From Silene latifolia (Eukaryota > Streptophyta > Magnoliopsida > Caryophyllales > Caryophyllaceae), in contig NC_133538.1 in NCBI RefSeq assembly GCF_048544455.1, positions 447,343,311 through 447,407,310 on the forward strand: a stretch of 64,000 nucleotides of DNA, read 5' to 3'. Positions 55,812 to 64,000 of this stretch are shown here, in pieces. Both the position numbers and the translations under genes were made by a program. The notes beneath the pieces were generated by a model, which saw only the letters and a program-made list of their open reading frames with translations, was not told where the DNA came from and did not search any database. Positions within the stretch are counted from its first letter, which is position 1. Every line of letters starts with the position of its first letter.

Positions 55812-55825
55812 CTGCTGGTATACTC

Positions 55826-55858
55826 ACTTCCCCAGTTTTCTGGCTGGTTTGGGGAAGT
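55826..55858 (+). promoter_or_regulatory. Hairpin H1 (C copy)
   Basis: Arms ACTTCCCC (55826-55833) and GGGGAAGT (55851-55858) enclose a 17-nt loop ending CTGGTTT. The stem bases differ from those in Nb but pairing is kept. Confidence 0.7.
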
Positions 55859-55983
55859 TCGTGTATATTGTATGTATTTATGCTTTTAATTATTTTTCAT
55901 CTCCTTTTTTTTAATTATTTCATTTATTCATTTATTGGCTGTATTCTTCCCGTTCTCCATTTATACTGCTGGTGTATGCTGGA

Positions 55984-56003
55984 GGACAACGAGGGCGTTG
56001 TCC
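55984..56003 (+). promoter_or_regulatory. Hairpin H2 (C copy)
   Basis: GGACAACG-AGGG-CGTTGTCC: a perfect 8-bp stem, followed by GTTTTGGTTTGGGGAGAG. Compared with Nb, two stem pairs have changed on both sides (C-G to G-C, T-A to C-G). Confidence 0.75.
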
Positions 56004-56177
56004 GTTTTGGTTTGGGGAGAGTATTGCATCCTTTGAGTCTGCATTTGCATCTGTTTTGTATTCACGTTTGTTTTCTGCTTGCATTGTTTTAATTTCAAAA
56101 AATATTTTGAAAAAATCACAAAACGGCATAAAATTTAAAAAAAAATTCAAAAAATTTCACGTTTATTTTTACATTTA

Positions 56178-56196
56178 GGTCGAGTCGGAACGGTAG
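56178..56196 (+). promoter_or_regulatory. Conserved 19-nt motif (C copy)
   Basis: GGTCGAGTCGGAACGGTAG, identical to Nb. Confidence 0.75.
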
Positions 56197-57479
56197 ATTT
56201 CTGTGATGATTTTGCACTATAATTTGTCATTTCACTTAAGACTTGCATCAAACTGTCATCTTATTAGCTTTGCCATGTGCATAATCTACGAGTTAATGTT
56301 GAAAATACAGCTGAACATATATACTTGACTTGATAAAATTGGCAAAGTACTTAAAATTTCTAAGTGTTAGAGCCTTATAACTGGTGTCATTTATGACCAG
56401 TTCAGGTAGGAATTGAGAGTAGTATACTCCTTGCATAGCATGTTTCATTATTTTGCACTTTAATGAAATTCAATTTCTTTTTCCTCGCATACATTCGGGT
56501 TTGTGGTTGGTGTCACATGCATGGAAGTGCTTACAATTTCCCTTTCTTTCATTTTCACCAAATTAGCTCCACTATTACCCAAACTTAGCCTTTTTGACCC
56601 TTAACTACACCCAAATTAAGCCTGCCTGTCAAGCTAGTTTAGTGTGTTTATGCGGTATATATTTTATAGATGCGAGTTTGGTTTGTTTCATATTGCCTGA
56701 AGTTGGTAAAAAGAGAAGGAAGTAGGTTTAATGAAAAAAAAAGGAGAATTTAAAAAATAATAAAGAAAAAAAAAAAAAAAAAAAAAAGAAACATGAAAAC
56801 AGGAAGAAAGAAAAAGAAAAAAAAAGAGTTGGAAAATGAAAAAAAATGTGAGCAGGAAAATGAGAAAAACAACCGTGTGAAAGAAGTTTTTTTTGTGACG
56901 GTTTCGCTCCTATGTTCTATCTATATCTTTTTAGGAGTTATTGTGTTGGTTAGTGAGGTTTTGTGCCAAATGAAGGGCACTTGTGCTTAATTTTCTAATT
57001 GAGTAAGAATCGGATTTGTTTAGTATGGTTCCGTTAGGTAGCTAGCTTGACTATTGCCTCACAATCCCATAATTGTTTTGCCTTTTCTTACCCATTGCCT
57101 CACTTTACCATAATTTTTGTAAGCCCTCGGCTGTGACAGACATTGATTGGTTGGAATGCATGTATGGCGTTTAGAATTGTCTATCTTTTTTGTTGCAAGC
57201 ATGTTTATGTGGGTCGTAGTCTAGGTGAGTGTCTACTTTTTTTCTCTCTTACACTCATATACTCACCCTTTTCTTCATGAGAGAAGAGTGACCCGTGAGA
57301 GTCCATTTTTAAAGGTCTTGCAATGTCGACAGTTCAACTTATTAATAGACATCATACAACTCGTTTGTGCTTGACTGTTGTGGCTATAAGTGTCAGTTTT
57401 GTTTGCATTAAATCGGTTTAAGTGGACAAGTTATAGCTAGCTTTGAGTTTTCTTTTCCGTTCTATTAGTTTGCATTTAG

Positions 57480-57518
57480 TTTACTCAAGGACGAGTAAAG
57501 GTTCAGTTTGGGGAGATT
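57480..57518 (+). promoter_or_regulatory. Hairpin H3 and polypurine tract of C
   Basis: TTTACTC (57480-57486) and GAGTAAA (57493-57499) flank the loop AAGGAC. GGTTCAGTTTGGGGAGATT then leads into the 21-nt LTR remnant. Confidence 0.72.
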
Positions 57519-57540
57519 TAATACGTGCAATTTATATAGC
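57519..57540 (+). repeat. Remnant of the C 3' LTR (first ~21 nt)
   Basis: TAATACGTGCAATTTATATA and the following G match the start of the C 5' LTR except for the second base (G to A). The match ends where D-derived sequence begins. Confidence 0.85.
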
Positions 57541-57698
57541 CTCCCCGGCAACGGCGCCAAAATTTGATACGGCTATCGCAACCCTATCAAAGATAAACCC
57601 GAAAGGTCTCTAACTAATGCAGCTAGGGAAGTCGGGGTCGAATCCACAGGGAGGCTACTGTTTCTACTTGTTGTTCTAGTCTATCACAGTCACAAAAT

Positions 57699-57715
57699 GG
57701 GGGGGGGGGGGGGGG
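57699..57715. repeat. Poly-G tract
   Basis: Seventeen Gs inside the inverted D LTR. Length may be uncertain. Confidence 0.92.
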
Positions 57716-58569
57716 TTGTTTGAGTTGGTTTCTGAACTACTGACTGAAAATAAAGCAATAAGAGAAACAACAATTAAAATAGCAAAATGAAATAACGATA
57801 TGATCAAACAGAGAGAGAAATGCCAGGATGTCGGTTCACCATGATATCACACAATTCTGCTAAAGGTAAGGTCAGTCGGTCTGATGTGAGAAGAGTAAAG
57901 GAAAGGTCCTTTCGGTCCGCTATCCGCCCTAAAATACTACTAACTTAGCTTTCACCCTCATTAGTGTAGTCTATTGTCCATAACAGATCTATTCATTCCA
58001 ATATTTTGATCTAGGTCTGAATTTAACCGGATTAACTAGTTTAGAAGCGTGCACTCAACTAAACGATTACAATTAAATTGTTATAAATCAATTCTCTCAT
58101 GTAAACCTCCTAATCTAGTTATAACATCATTGCTTTACTATCATGGCTCCCCTAATCCTAGCAAAGGAATTAGTTATGCATAATGAAATTAACAAAACTA
58201 ATAACAACCAAAGCAATAATCAATAATAACATAGTAATAACCGGGAAGAAATGAAATAACATAAACTAAATTAACAAAGAGATTAAAGGAAGAGAAATTA
58301 AGGGAATAAGAGAATTAGAGATGCAAGGGAAAAGAATTAATACTAGAATTAAATTAAAAGAGAAGAGAAGAAGAAATTACTGAGTTTAGATCCGGCATGA
58401 GAAGAACAAAAGCAACGTAATAAACGTTTAAGCAGTGAAAAGTTCCGAACAAGAATGAATCCCCTAATCTGATCTAAAAACCTCTCTTAAATAGGAGAGA
58501 TATTTATTCTAAGATAAAATTAAGATAAGATAAATAAGATCTCGACTTAAGCGCTGCGTCAGACTTGGT

Positions 58570-58680
58570 TTTACTCGATCGAGCAACATAAAGTTGGTCG
58601 AACGAGAGGTATCTTCCCCAAAAGCTCTCGATCAAATAAAAAACGTACTCAATCGAGCACTATAATACTCGATCGAGTGG
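58570..58680. repeat. Palindromes in the D LTR
   Basis: CTCGATCGAG near 58577 and 58674, with decayed copies GGTCGAACGAG, CTCGATCAAA and CTCAATCGAG between them, again spaced about 20 bp. Confidence 0.85.
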
Positions 58681-59136
58681 TTTCCAGTGCGTAATTCCTG
58701 CTTCGCGCACTGAATTATTAACAATCGCCATTTTTTGTTACTTGTCGGAAACAAGAGATTTCATGGTGTTGGAAAGCTAAGAGGATAAGCTTTCATATCC
58801 AATTGAAATCACTTGAATATCAGTTATAGAACTCGAGATACGGCTCCTCAAAGTAGGCACTAGTAATTTGAAGCTCTTCCTTTGCTCGCCTAGCTACCTT
58901 ACTTCTACGCGCATCACAATTAGTAGTTTCCAAGCTCCGACTCAACTCATCTCCTAAATGCATGCATAGGGACATGTTCTAAGCTTGATTCCGCTTCTCT
59001 TTGGTTCATTCCTGTAAATAGGACAAGAGAAACCAAAGTAGACAATTCGGGGGATATTTGTAGCTTAATACTATGAAATATGCATAGAAATGCTTGCAAA
59101 TACGGTACAAAAAGTCTATATAAAATGCACGCATCA

Positions 59137-59141
59137 TCTAT
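59137..59141. repeat. Target-site duplication TCTAT, right copy
   Basis: TCTAT follows GCATCA, the outer end of the inverted LTR, and matches 49944-49948. Confidence 0.8.
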
Positions 59142-60310
59142 TTTATTACTCGTGGCACCATTTTTAATTTAAATTGTAAAACAATCGCACAATAATATTT
59201 TTCAAAACAGTTACTCATTTGTCATAATATGATATTTCGATTCGCAAATTAGCAGCAACTTTCTTTATCTTTTAATACTCCTTAAAAAATAGATATCAAC
59301 CTTTATACTTATCAATAATTTGTGAATATCTTATTTAAATTTTGATTAATATACTTTTATATAATGACAAATGAATGTAAATAATATATAATAAATTATC
59401 AATAGAAGTTGAAGTGTACTGTGAGGGAAATAACTTTAAAATTAGTAGGAGAAATACATATGACATTTGAAAAATAAACTTCGTATTATGTATAATTAAA
59501 TATGACATTAGCAATAACAAAAGACGTAGAGCATATTTCAGTATTCATTTTACTCGTTACATGAGCAAATTCCATGTATTACGTATTATGCATGCACATT
59601 TGTCACAACCCAGTTAGGTCTAGAGCCTTTTTGCCTCAGAATACCTAATTTTTAAATCGAAAGTTGTTATAAAATTGGATATTATAAATATATCAAATGT
59701 TTTTTTCCCTTTTAATTTAATAAAAAGTGAACAAATACTAATGAATAATTTTTTAATATTAATAAATTGTAGATAATTAATTTATTTCCTGTTTCTAATA
59801 ATAAAATTTTAAAATTATTAATTAATTCCCATTTCGAATAGGAAAATCATATTCCTAATTACAATAGAAAATTTTTAAATAATTATTATCTCCTAATTCT
59901 AATAGTATAATTAGGAAAAAAAAGCCTTAATAAATTGTTAATTATTTCCTATTTATAATAGAAAAATTGTAAAATAATTAATTAATTCTCATTTCTAATA
60001 GGAAAATTATATTCCTAATTATAATAGAAAAATTTTAAATAATTGATTATCTCCTAATTCTAATGCTAATAGTATAATTAGAAAAAAAAGCCTCCTTTAG
60101 TTATATATATTGATTCAATATTTTAAATTAGCTAACACACATACCAATTTATTCATAAATGAAAATGTCACGAAAATTGAATTTTCACTTAGTGAAATTA
60201 CACATTCCAAATATTCGAGTATCGGGGTATGACTAAGCATTGAACCCTTGCTACCCATTTTGAATACATGAATATAACTCACACATAAACTAATTTATTT
60301 CTAAAAATTA
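59142..60310. other. AT-rich DNA without recognised genes
   Basis: Apart from the 168-bp tandem duplication nothing is identified. Frames here are short and AT-driven. Confidence 0.6.
59759..60092. repeat. Tandem duplication, ~168-bp unit
   Basis: TTAATAAATTGT starts at 59759 and at 59927. Both units continue through TTAATTAATTC, CATTTC.AATAGGAAAAT and CTCCTAATTCTAAT to a GAAAAAAAAGCC end. Confidence 0.88.
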
Positions 60311-61274
60311 TATAAACTGACACTTAATTACAAGCCTAGTGTCCCTTTTCTATTCATGAACATTTGAGGAGCAAAACCCAATCTCCTTTGAAGCGGCTGA
60401 ACTTCATGTTCATATAGGTTGATTCTTTTCATCGTGTCCCTGCAAACACACTTTTTCAAAAGATCAATTAAGAAGATAAACTTCAACCTTACAACATGCA
60501 GTTCTAAGCACACACCTCGGGACATAATTATTGTGTGCTTTAATCCCTTAACAATAGGTCTTCCACATTGAATTCAGCCTCTAGCATTGTATTAGAGGAG
60601 AATTAGGTATCCTATTGCCAAAGATCTTATACGAGTTTTAGACCCATCCCGTCAAGCGACTTAATAACCAAGTCCTTAGCTAATGCTTTGGTCAAATGAT
60701 CAGCTAAATTTTGTTGAGATCTCACGAATATAACTGAAATAACTCCATCAGTTATTAGCTCACGTACCGAGCTATGTCTAACACCCAAGTGTCTTGATTT
60801 CCCATTGTATATTTGACTATAAGCTTTAGCCAATGTAGCAGCATTATCACAATGTATAGCTATGGGTGATATTGGTTTTGGCCATAATGGAATTTCGTAA
60901 ATCAAATTCCTTAGCCATTCTGCCTCTTTTCCGGCTGCTAGCAAGGCAATAAATTCCGATTCCATGGTTGAGCTAGAAATGCATGTTTGGTTCTTTAATG
61001 CCCAAGAAATAGCACCTCCTCCAAGCAAAAATACCCAACCACTTGTTGAAGAGTGATCTTCAATATTGTTTATCCAACTAGTATCTGAATAACCTTCTAG
61101 TACTGAAGGATAACCCACATATGTTAGTCCATAGTTCTTGGTAGCTTTCAGAAGCCTCAATACACGATGAATTGCTTGCCAGTGAAGAATACTAGAATTC
61201 TTCGTGTATTGACTTAGCTTGCCCATTGCAAGAGCTATATCTGGTCTAGTGCAAGTCATGATATACTGACAGGG
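60311..61274 (-). pseudogene. Copia F: end of RT plus RNase H and 3' part (minus strand, partial)
   Basis: On the minus strand, YIMTCTRPDIALAMGKLSQY starts near 61265 at the border with element E. WQAIHRVLRLLKATKNYGL, EGYSDTSWINNIEDHSSTSG, STMESEFIALLAAGKEAEWL, IHCDNAATLAKAYSQIYNGK and NLADHLTKALAKD follow, ending at TGA near 60627. This is a copia RT end and RNase H with good codon continuity over about 215 residues. Upstream RT is cut off by element E. The segment 60328-60525 (minus) with KRINLYEHEVQPLQRRLGFA is probably its 3' non-coding or tail region. Confidence 0.8.
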
Positions 61275-61829
61275 CAGTCGTATACCTATCAAAAATAACC
61301 AACTAGCTCTAACTAATATAGCTAGGGAAATCGGGTCGATCTCCACAGGGAGATGGGAAAATGTCAGCTTCGTCTAAGTTTGTCATGGTAACCAAATTGG
61401 GGGGTTTTAATTAATTGATTAATCTAAACTAATGGAAGTAAGGAAGAGAATAAGGCAGAGAAAAAGGATTAAACAGATAAAGGAAGCAGCTAAGACAGAC
61501 GATTCACCATGATCATTCGGTCCAGTAATCTAGGTCTCGGGTCGATGCAAGTGCGGTCTAAGGAGCAGTGAATATCTCCTTTCGATCTCAATTTGCCCTA
61601 AAGCACAAATAGCTTAGCTTTCTCCCTCACTATAGTGCCCTATTGTTCGCTACTAGTCTCACCCTTTCCAACCTTTCGGTCCAGGTCAAGGTTTACTGCG
61701 ATATAAATGCCTAATTGCGTCGACTCAATTAAACAGATACAGATAAATGCAGCAGTTAACAACAAGGACTACACCAGCATTAACCTAATAAATCGATTAC
61801 TATCCCTTCATAATCATGGATCCCCTTTA

Positions 61830-62270
61830 GGGAGTGTTTGGTTCACGCGTGGGTATGGGATTGGAATCGGGAATTATACCTGGGTGGTATCGGGTTGGAA
61901 CTTGATACCTCATACCTTGTGTTTGGTTCAATTTTGGGGGTATGGGGTTAGAAATCAATCAAAGCTAAAAAAATCTTCAAAATATTATTTTTTTTAATAA
62001 TAATTTTTATACTATTAAATCATGTAGATAAAATTTAATCAAATAAAAATATAAAAATATTTTTTTTATAATTTTTTTTCACTTTTTAATATCTCTAATT
62101 TGATACCATAGGTATCAGTCTCATACCCACCCCCCTCCATGGGTATGAGAAACCCATACCTCATGGGTTTGAGGTATGGGTATGAAACCTTCATTTCCGT
62201 CAAACAAACACATGGTATGGGTTTGGTTCATTCCAAACCCATACCTCATACCTATATTGGGTGAATTAGC
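61830..62270. mobile_element. Probable small insertion (MITE-like) inside the E LTR
   Basis: The segment begins TTAGGGAGTGTTTGGTTC and ends near GGGTGAATTA. It is rich in GGTATGGG and its inverse CCCATACC, with a long imperfect inverted repeat. The neighbouring LTR sequence (CATGG-TCCCCT ... ATTAGCAAC) matches D on both sides. TTA at both borders would fit a PIF/Harbinger-type 3-bp duplication, but the terminal repeats do not match well. Confidence 0.45.
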
Positions 62271-62617
62271 AACAACAACATATATATAATAGGAATTAAA
62301 CATGATAACCAAACTAATAAGGATTGAAATAGAGTAAAGATGATAACAATAAAAGAGAGATAGCAAAATAACAGTAAATATGATTAAGGAATTAAAAGGA
62401 ATAATAATACCAATACAAATATGAATCCGAGTAGAAAAGTGTAGAAAGAGAGTAAAATCCAAGAAACAATCGTCAGTGATAGAGTAAAAGTGAATGAGAG
62501 GAGTTACGCATTCTAGTGTTCTTTTAACATACGAAAATCGTCTCCTAAACCTAACCTATGGACTAATTACAAAAGCCCATACGAAATTAGGCGGAAAAAG
62601 TCTATTACAGGATAAAC

Positions 62618-62784
62618 CACTCGATCGAGCAACTAAGCATCAAACCTCTCGACCGAGTGGAAATAAACCACTCGATCGAGTAACTCCTTGTGATGTCTTC
62701 TCTTTTGTATACTCGAACTGCTCGATCGAGTAACCTTCAATATATAAAGCATTCGATCGACTAGAAAAGTAGTCGATCGAGCTG
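62618..62784. repeat. Palindromes in the E LTR
   Basis: Six TCGATCGA or one-mismatch copies; several adjacent ones are roughly two helical turns apart. Confidence 0.88.
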
Positions 62785-63053
62785 TTTAGGCACGTTAGAC
62801 ATTGTAACATCTTCCGAAACCAGCTCATGTGTCCTCAAAGTGTTAGATTCCAAGCTCCGGCTCCTCGTTCTCCATAAATGCATGCAAATGGCGATTTAAG
62901 GCTCGATTTAGCTCCTCTTTGGTTTATTCCTGCAATTTACATAAAACGAACCAAAGTAGAATATTCGGGGGCATTTGTAGCCGGATGCTACATAAATATT
63001 ACAGAAACGCGTGTAAAAATGAGGTAAAAACCTTATATAAAATACACGCATCA

Positions 63054-63092
63054 AATCTCCCCAAACCAAACCTTTGCTTGTCCCCAAGCAAA
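63054..63092 (-). promoter_or_regulatory. Polypurine tract and hairpin H3 of element E
   Basis: The minus strand reads TTTGCTTG-GGGA-CAAGCAAA (63092-63073, perfect 8-bp stem), then GGTTTGGTTTGGGGAGATT before the LTR. Confidence 0.78.
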
Positions 63093-64000
63093 CTATGAAT
63101 GCAACTAAGAATAAACAGTGGAACGGGAGCAACGCATCAGCTACAAATCACCCACGAAAACCAGTTTAATGCAACAACTAACAAGTGGCAAATGAGAAGT
63201 GCAAACGAATTAAATCAATATTTCAAACTTACTGAACCGTCGACCTTGCAAGACTCAAAAGATATCGGACTCTCACGGGTCGCTCATCACTCAAAATTAG
63301 GCACAAGGTGAGTATATATGTGAAAGATAGAAAGAAGTAAAGACACTCACCTAACTCGACCTATAAGAACATGCATGCAGTTAACATGAATAAAGTCTCT
63401 ACAACCATACATACGCATTCCAACCATACTTACGACCAAGACACATGCCGAGGACTTACATTTGGGTAAGTGAGGTAATGGGTAAGAAGGGGCTTAAAAC
63501 GAATTTGGATATGTGGAGTTAATAGCCAGGCTAGCAACAACGAATCCAAATTTTGAACTGCATCCCAACTTCGTATTCAATATAACAAAATGAACCGGTG
63601 CAAATTCCATGCACTCTACTCACGAAACACCAAAAACTCGTCAACTCCCCATAAGATATAAGTAAAACATGGGAGTGAAAATCATTATACAATTTCTCAT
63701 TTTTTTCTTTGCAAATGATTTTTCTTTCTTTTTCATCTTTTTCGTTGTCATTTTTTTCTTTTTCATTTCATTTTTTTCTTTCATTCCCTTCAATTCTTCC
63801 ACCATCTTCTGAAATCAGATAAAAATAACCAAACTGTAGTAAAACATTCTATACAGCTACTCATCACTAGCTCGGCTAGGGTAGGAATAATTATAGATAG
63901 TAGCTAATAGGACAAAAAGGCTATTTGGCTATGTGGGGCTCAAGGGTAGAATGAAATAAAAGGGAACTGCCTCTCCTAACATGTGTCACCATCCACTGAC
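63093..64000 (-). other. 3' non-coding internal region of element E (partial)
   Basis: Blocks such as GACTCTCACGGGTCGCTCA, GACACTCACCTAACT, CATTCCAACCATA and GACACATGCCGAGG correspond to the same positions in Na (6060-6260). No coding sequence is seen. Confidence 0.65.

Larger units (their letters stand above)
55812..57479 (+). other. 3' non-coding internal region of C
   Basis: It has the same block order as Nb: H1, H2 with purine tract, A-rich stretch (56095-56160), the 19-nt motif, a GACCAGTTCAGGTAGGAAT-like block, a CATTCGGGTTTGTGGTTGGT-like block, a CTGTCAAGCTAGTT-like block and a long purine tract (56700-56880). Short frames here, such as 56793-56990, are low-complexity Lys/Glu. Confidence 0.68.
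49949..59136 (+). mobile_element. Element C/D: gag-protease LTR element with an inverted, foreign LTR at its 3' end
   Basis: The left part is a normal plus-strand element: 5' LTR (49949-51401), tRNA-Asp-type PBS, gag-protease, extra ORF, 3' non-coding region, hairpin, purine tract and the first ~21 nt of a 3' LTR (57519-57540). It then changes abruptly into the inverse of a PBS and a complete LTR of a related but different element (57541-59136). The 5-bp repeat TCTAT flanks the entire composite, so it probably integrated as one DNA molecule with two U3-type ends. Confidence 0.8.
57541..59136 (-). repeat. Inverted LTR plus PBS of element D (strong-stop-like segment)
   Basis: On the minus strand the segment is an LTR starting TGATGCGTGC at 59136 and ending CGTATCA at 57565, five spacer bases, then TGGCGCCGTTGCCGGGGA (57559-57542). 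It ends essentially where the tRNA-templated PBS ends. That is the content of plus-strand strong-stop DNA. The LTR is homologous to those of C and E but clearly diverged from C. A poly-G run lies at 57699-57715 and palindromes at 58570-58680. Confidence 0.8.
61275..63053 (-). repeat. 3' LTR of element E, with an internal insertion
   Basis: The right end GCATCA is at 63053, directly before the purine tract. Against D, an extra segment of about 440 bp (61830-62270) is present. Palindromes lie at 62618-62784: CTCGATCGAG, CTCGACCGAG, CTCGATCGAG, CTCGATCGAG, TTCGATCGAC and GTCGATCGAG. Confidence 0.75.
61275..64000 (-). mobile_element. Element E: 3' LTR and 3' internal part of a gag-protease-type element (continues beyond window)
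   Basis: The LTR (about 61275-63053) is homologous to the D LTR, for example in CTAACTAATATAGCTAGGGAA and the TCGGGTCGATCTCCACAGGGA stretch. The internal part begins with the inverse of GGTTTGGTTTGGGGAGATT and the H3 hairpin. It continues with blocks of the Na/Nb/C 3' non-coding region and a polypyrimidine zone (63700-63790) as in Na. Gag and protease would lie beyond 64000. It is inserted in copia F. The left border is approximate because the terminal bases have diverged. Confidence 0.75.

Noticed and set aside
57565..59136. D segment as an ordinary solo LTR
   Set aside because: A solo LTR would not carry a PBS or share its flanking duplication with the far end of element C. TCTAT at 49944 and 59137 fits one composite insertion better.

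Overview
This window is plant nuclear DNA made almost entirely of nested transposable elements. I infer an angiosperm, probably a eudicot. The grounds are CACTA, Stowaway, Ty1/copia and Ty3/gypsy elements with plant-type primer-binding sites (PBS), intron-split transposon genes and very AT-rich spacers. I cannot name the species. No intact housekeeping gene is visible, and nearly every coding region carries stops or frameshifts.

Layout. (1) From 1 to 23025 lies the right part of a CACTA (En/Spm-type) transposon. It holds a GRF zinc-finger ORF and a multi-exon gene with a plant Transposase_24-like region followed by a Ulp1/C48-like protease region. (2) That gene is split in an exon by a Ty3/gypsy chromovirus-like element, here called A (3557-20440, TSD CTTAC). 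The 5' LTR of A is itself interrupted by an inverted Athila-like gag-protease element, Na (4419-12780). (3) The CACTA sits inside a Ty1/copia pol gene (copia G, 23027-42979). (4) Copia G is interrupted again by element B (24979-40642, minus, TSD AGTTC), a non-coding relative of A. The LTR of B contains a second gag-protease element, Nb (31733-40147, plus, TSD CTACC). (5) At 43157-45251 there is an intronless-looking TPR gene copy on the minus strand, with an A-run and 16-bp direct repeats like a retroposed sequence. (6) From 45252 to 49943 is mostly unassigned DNA with a ~400-bp tandem duplication. (7) From 49949 to 59136 is a third gag-protease element, C, whose 3' LTR is replaced by an inverted LTR plus PBS of a related element, D. 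One 5-bp repeat, TCTAT, flanks the whole unit. (8) From 59142 to 64000 are AT-rich DNA, the end of another copia pol (F, minus) and the 3' LTR and 3' internal part of one more element of the Na/Nb/C lineage (E, minus).

The elements share two features that ordinary annotation does not explain. First, all the Ty3/gypsy-type families, including lineages that are not closely related, carry clusters of a palindrome with core TCGATCGA. The palindromes are arranged in pairs or short series with a centre-to-centre spacing of 19-22 bp, mostly 21. They occur in LTRs, in leaders, in 3' non-coding regions and inside the gag-protease reading frame. Second, Na, Nb and C encode only gag and protease. They share a long 3' non-coding region with hairpins whose stems change sequence but keep pairing, each tied to a GGTTTGGGGA-like purine tract.

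The inverted-LTR structure of C/D fits an aberrant strand transfer by plus-strand strong-stop DNA during reverse transcription, followed by normal integration. All boundaries, motifs and spacings were read by eye. No database search, alignment program or folding program was run.
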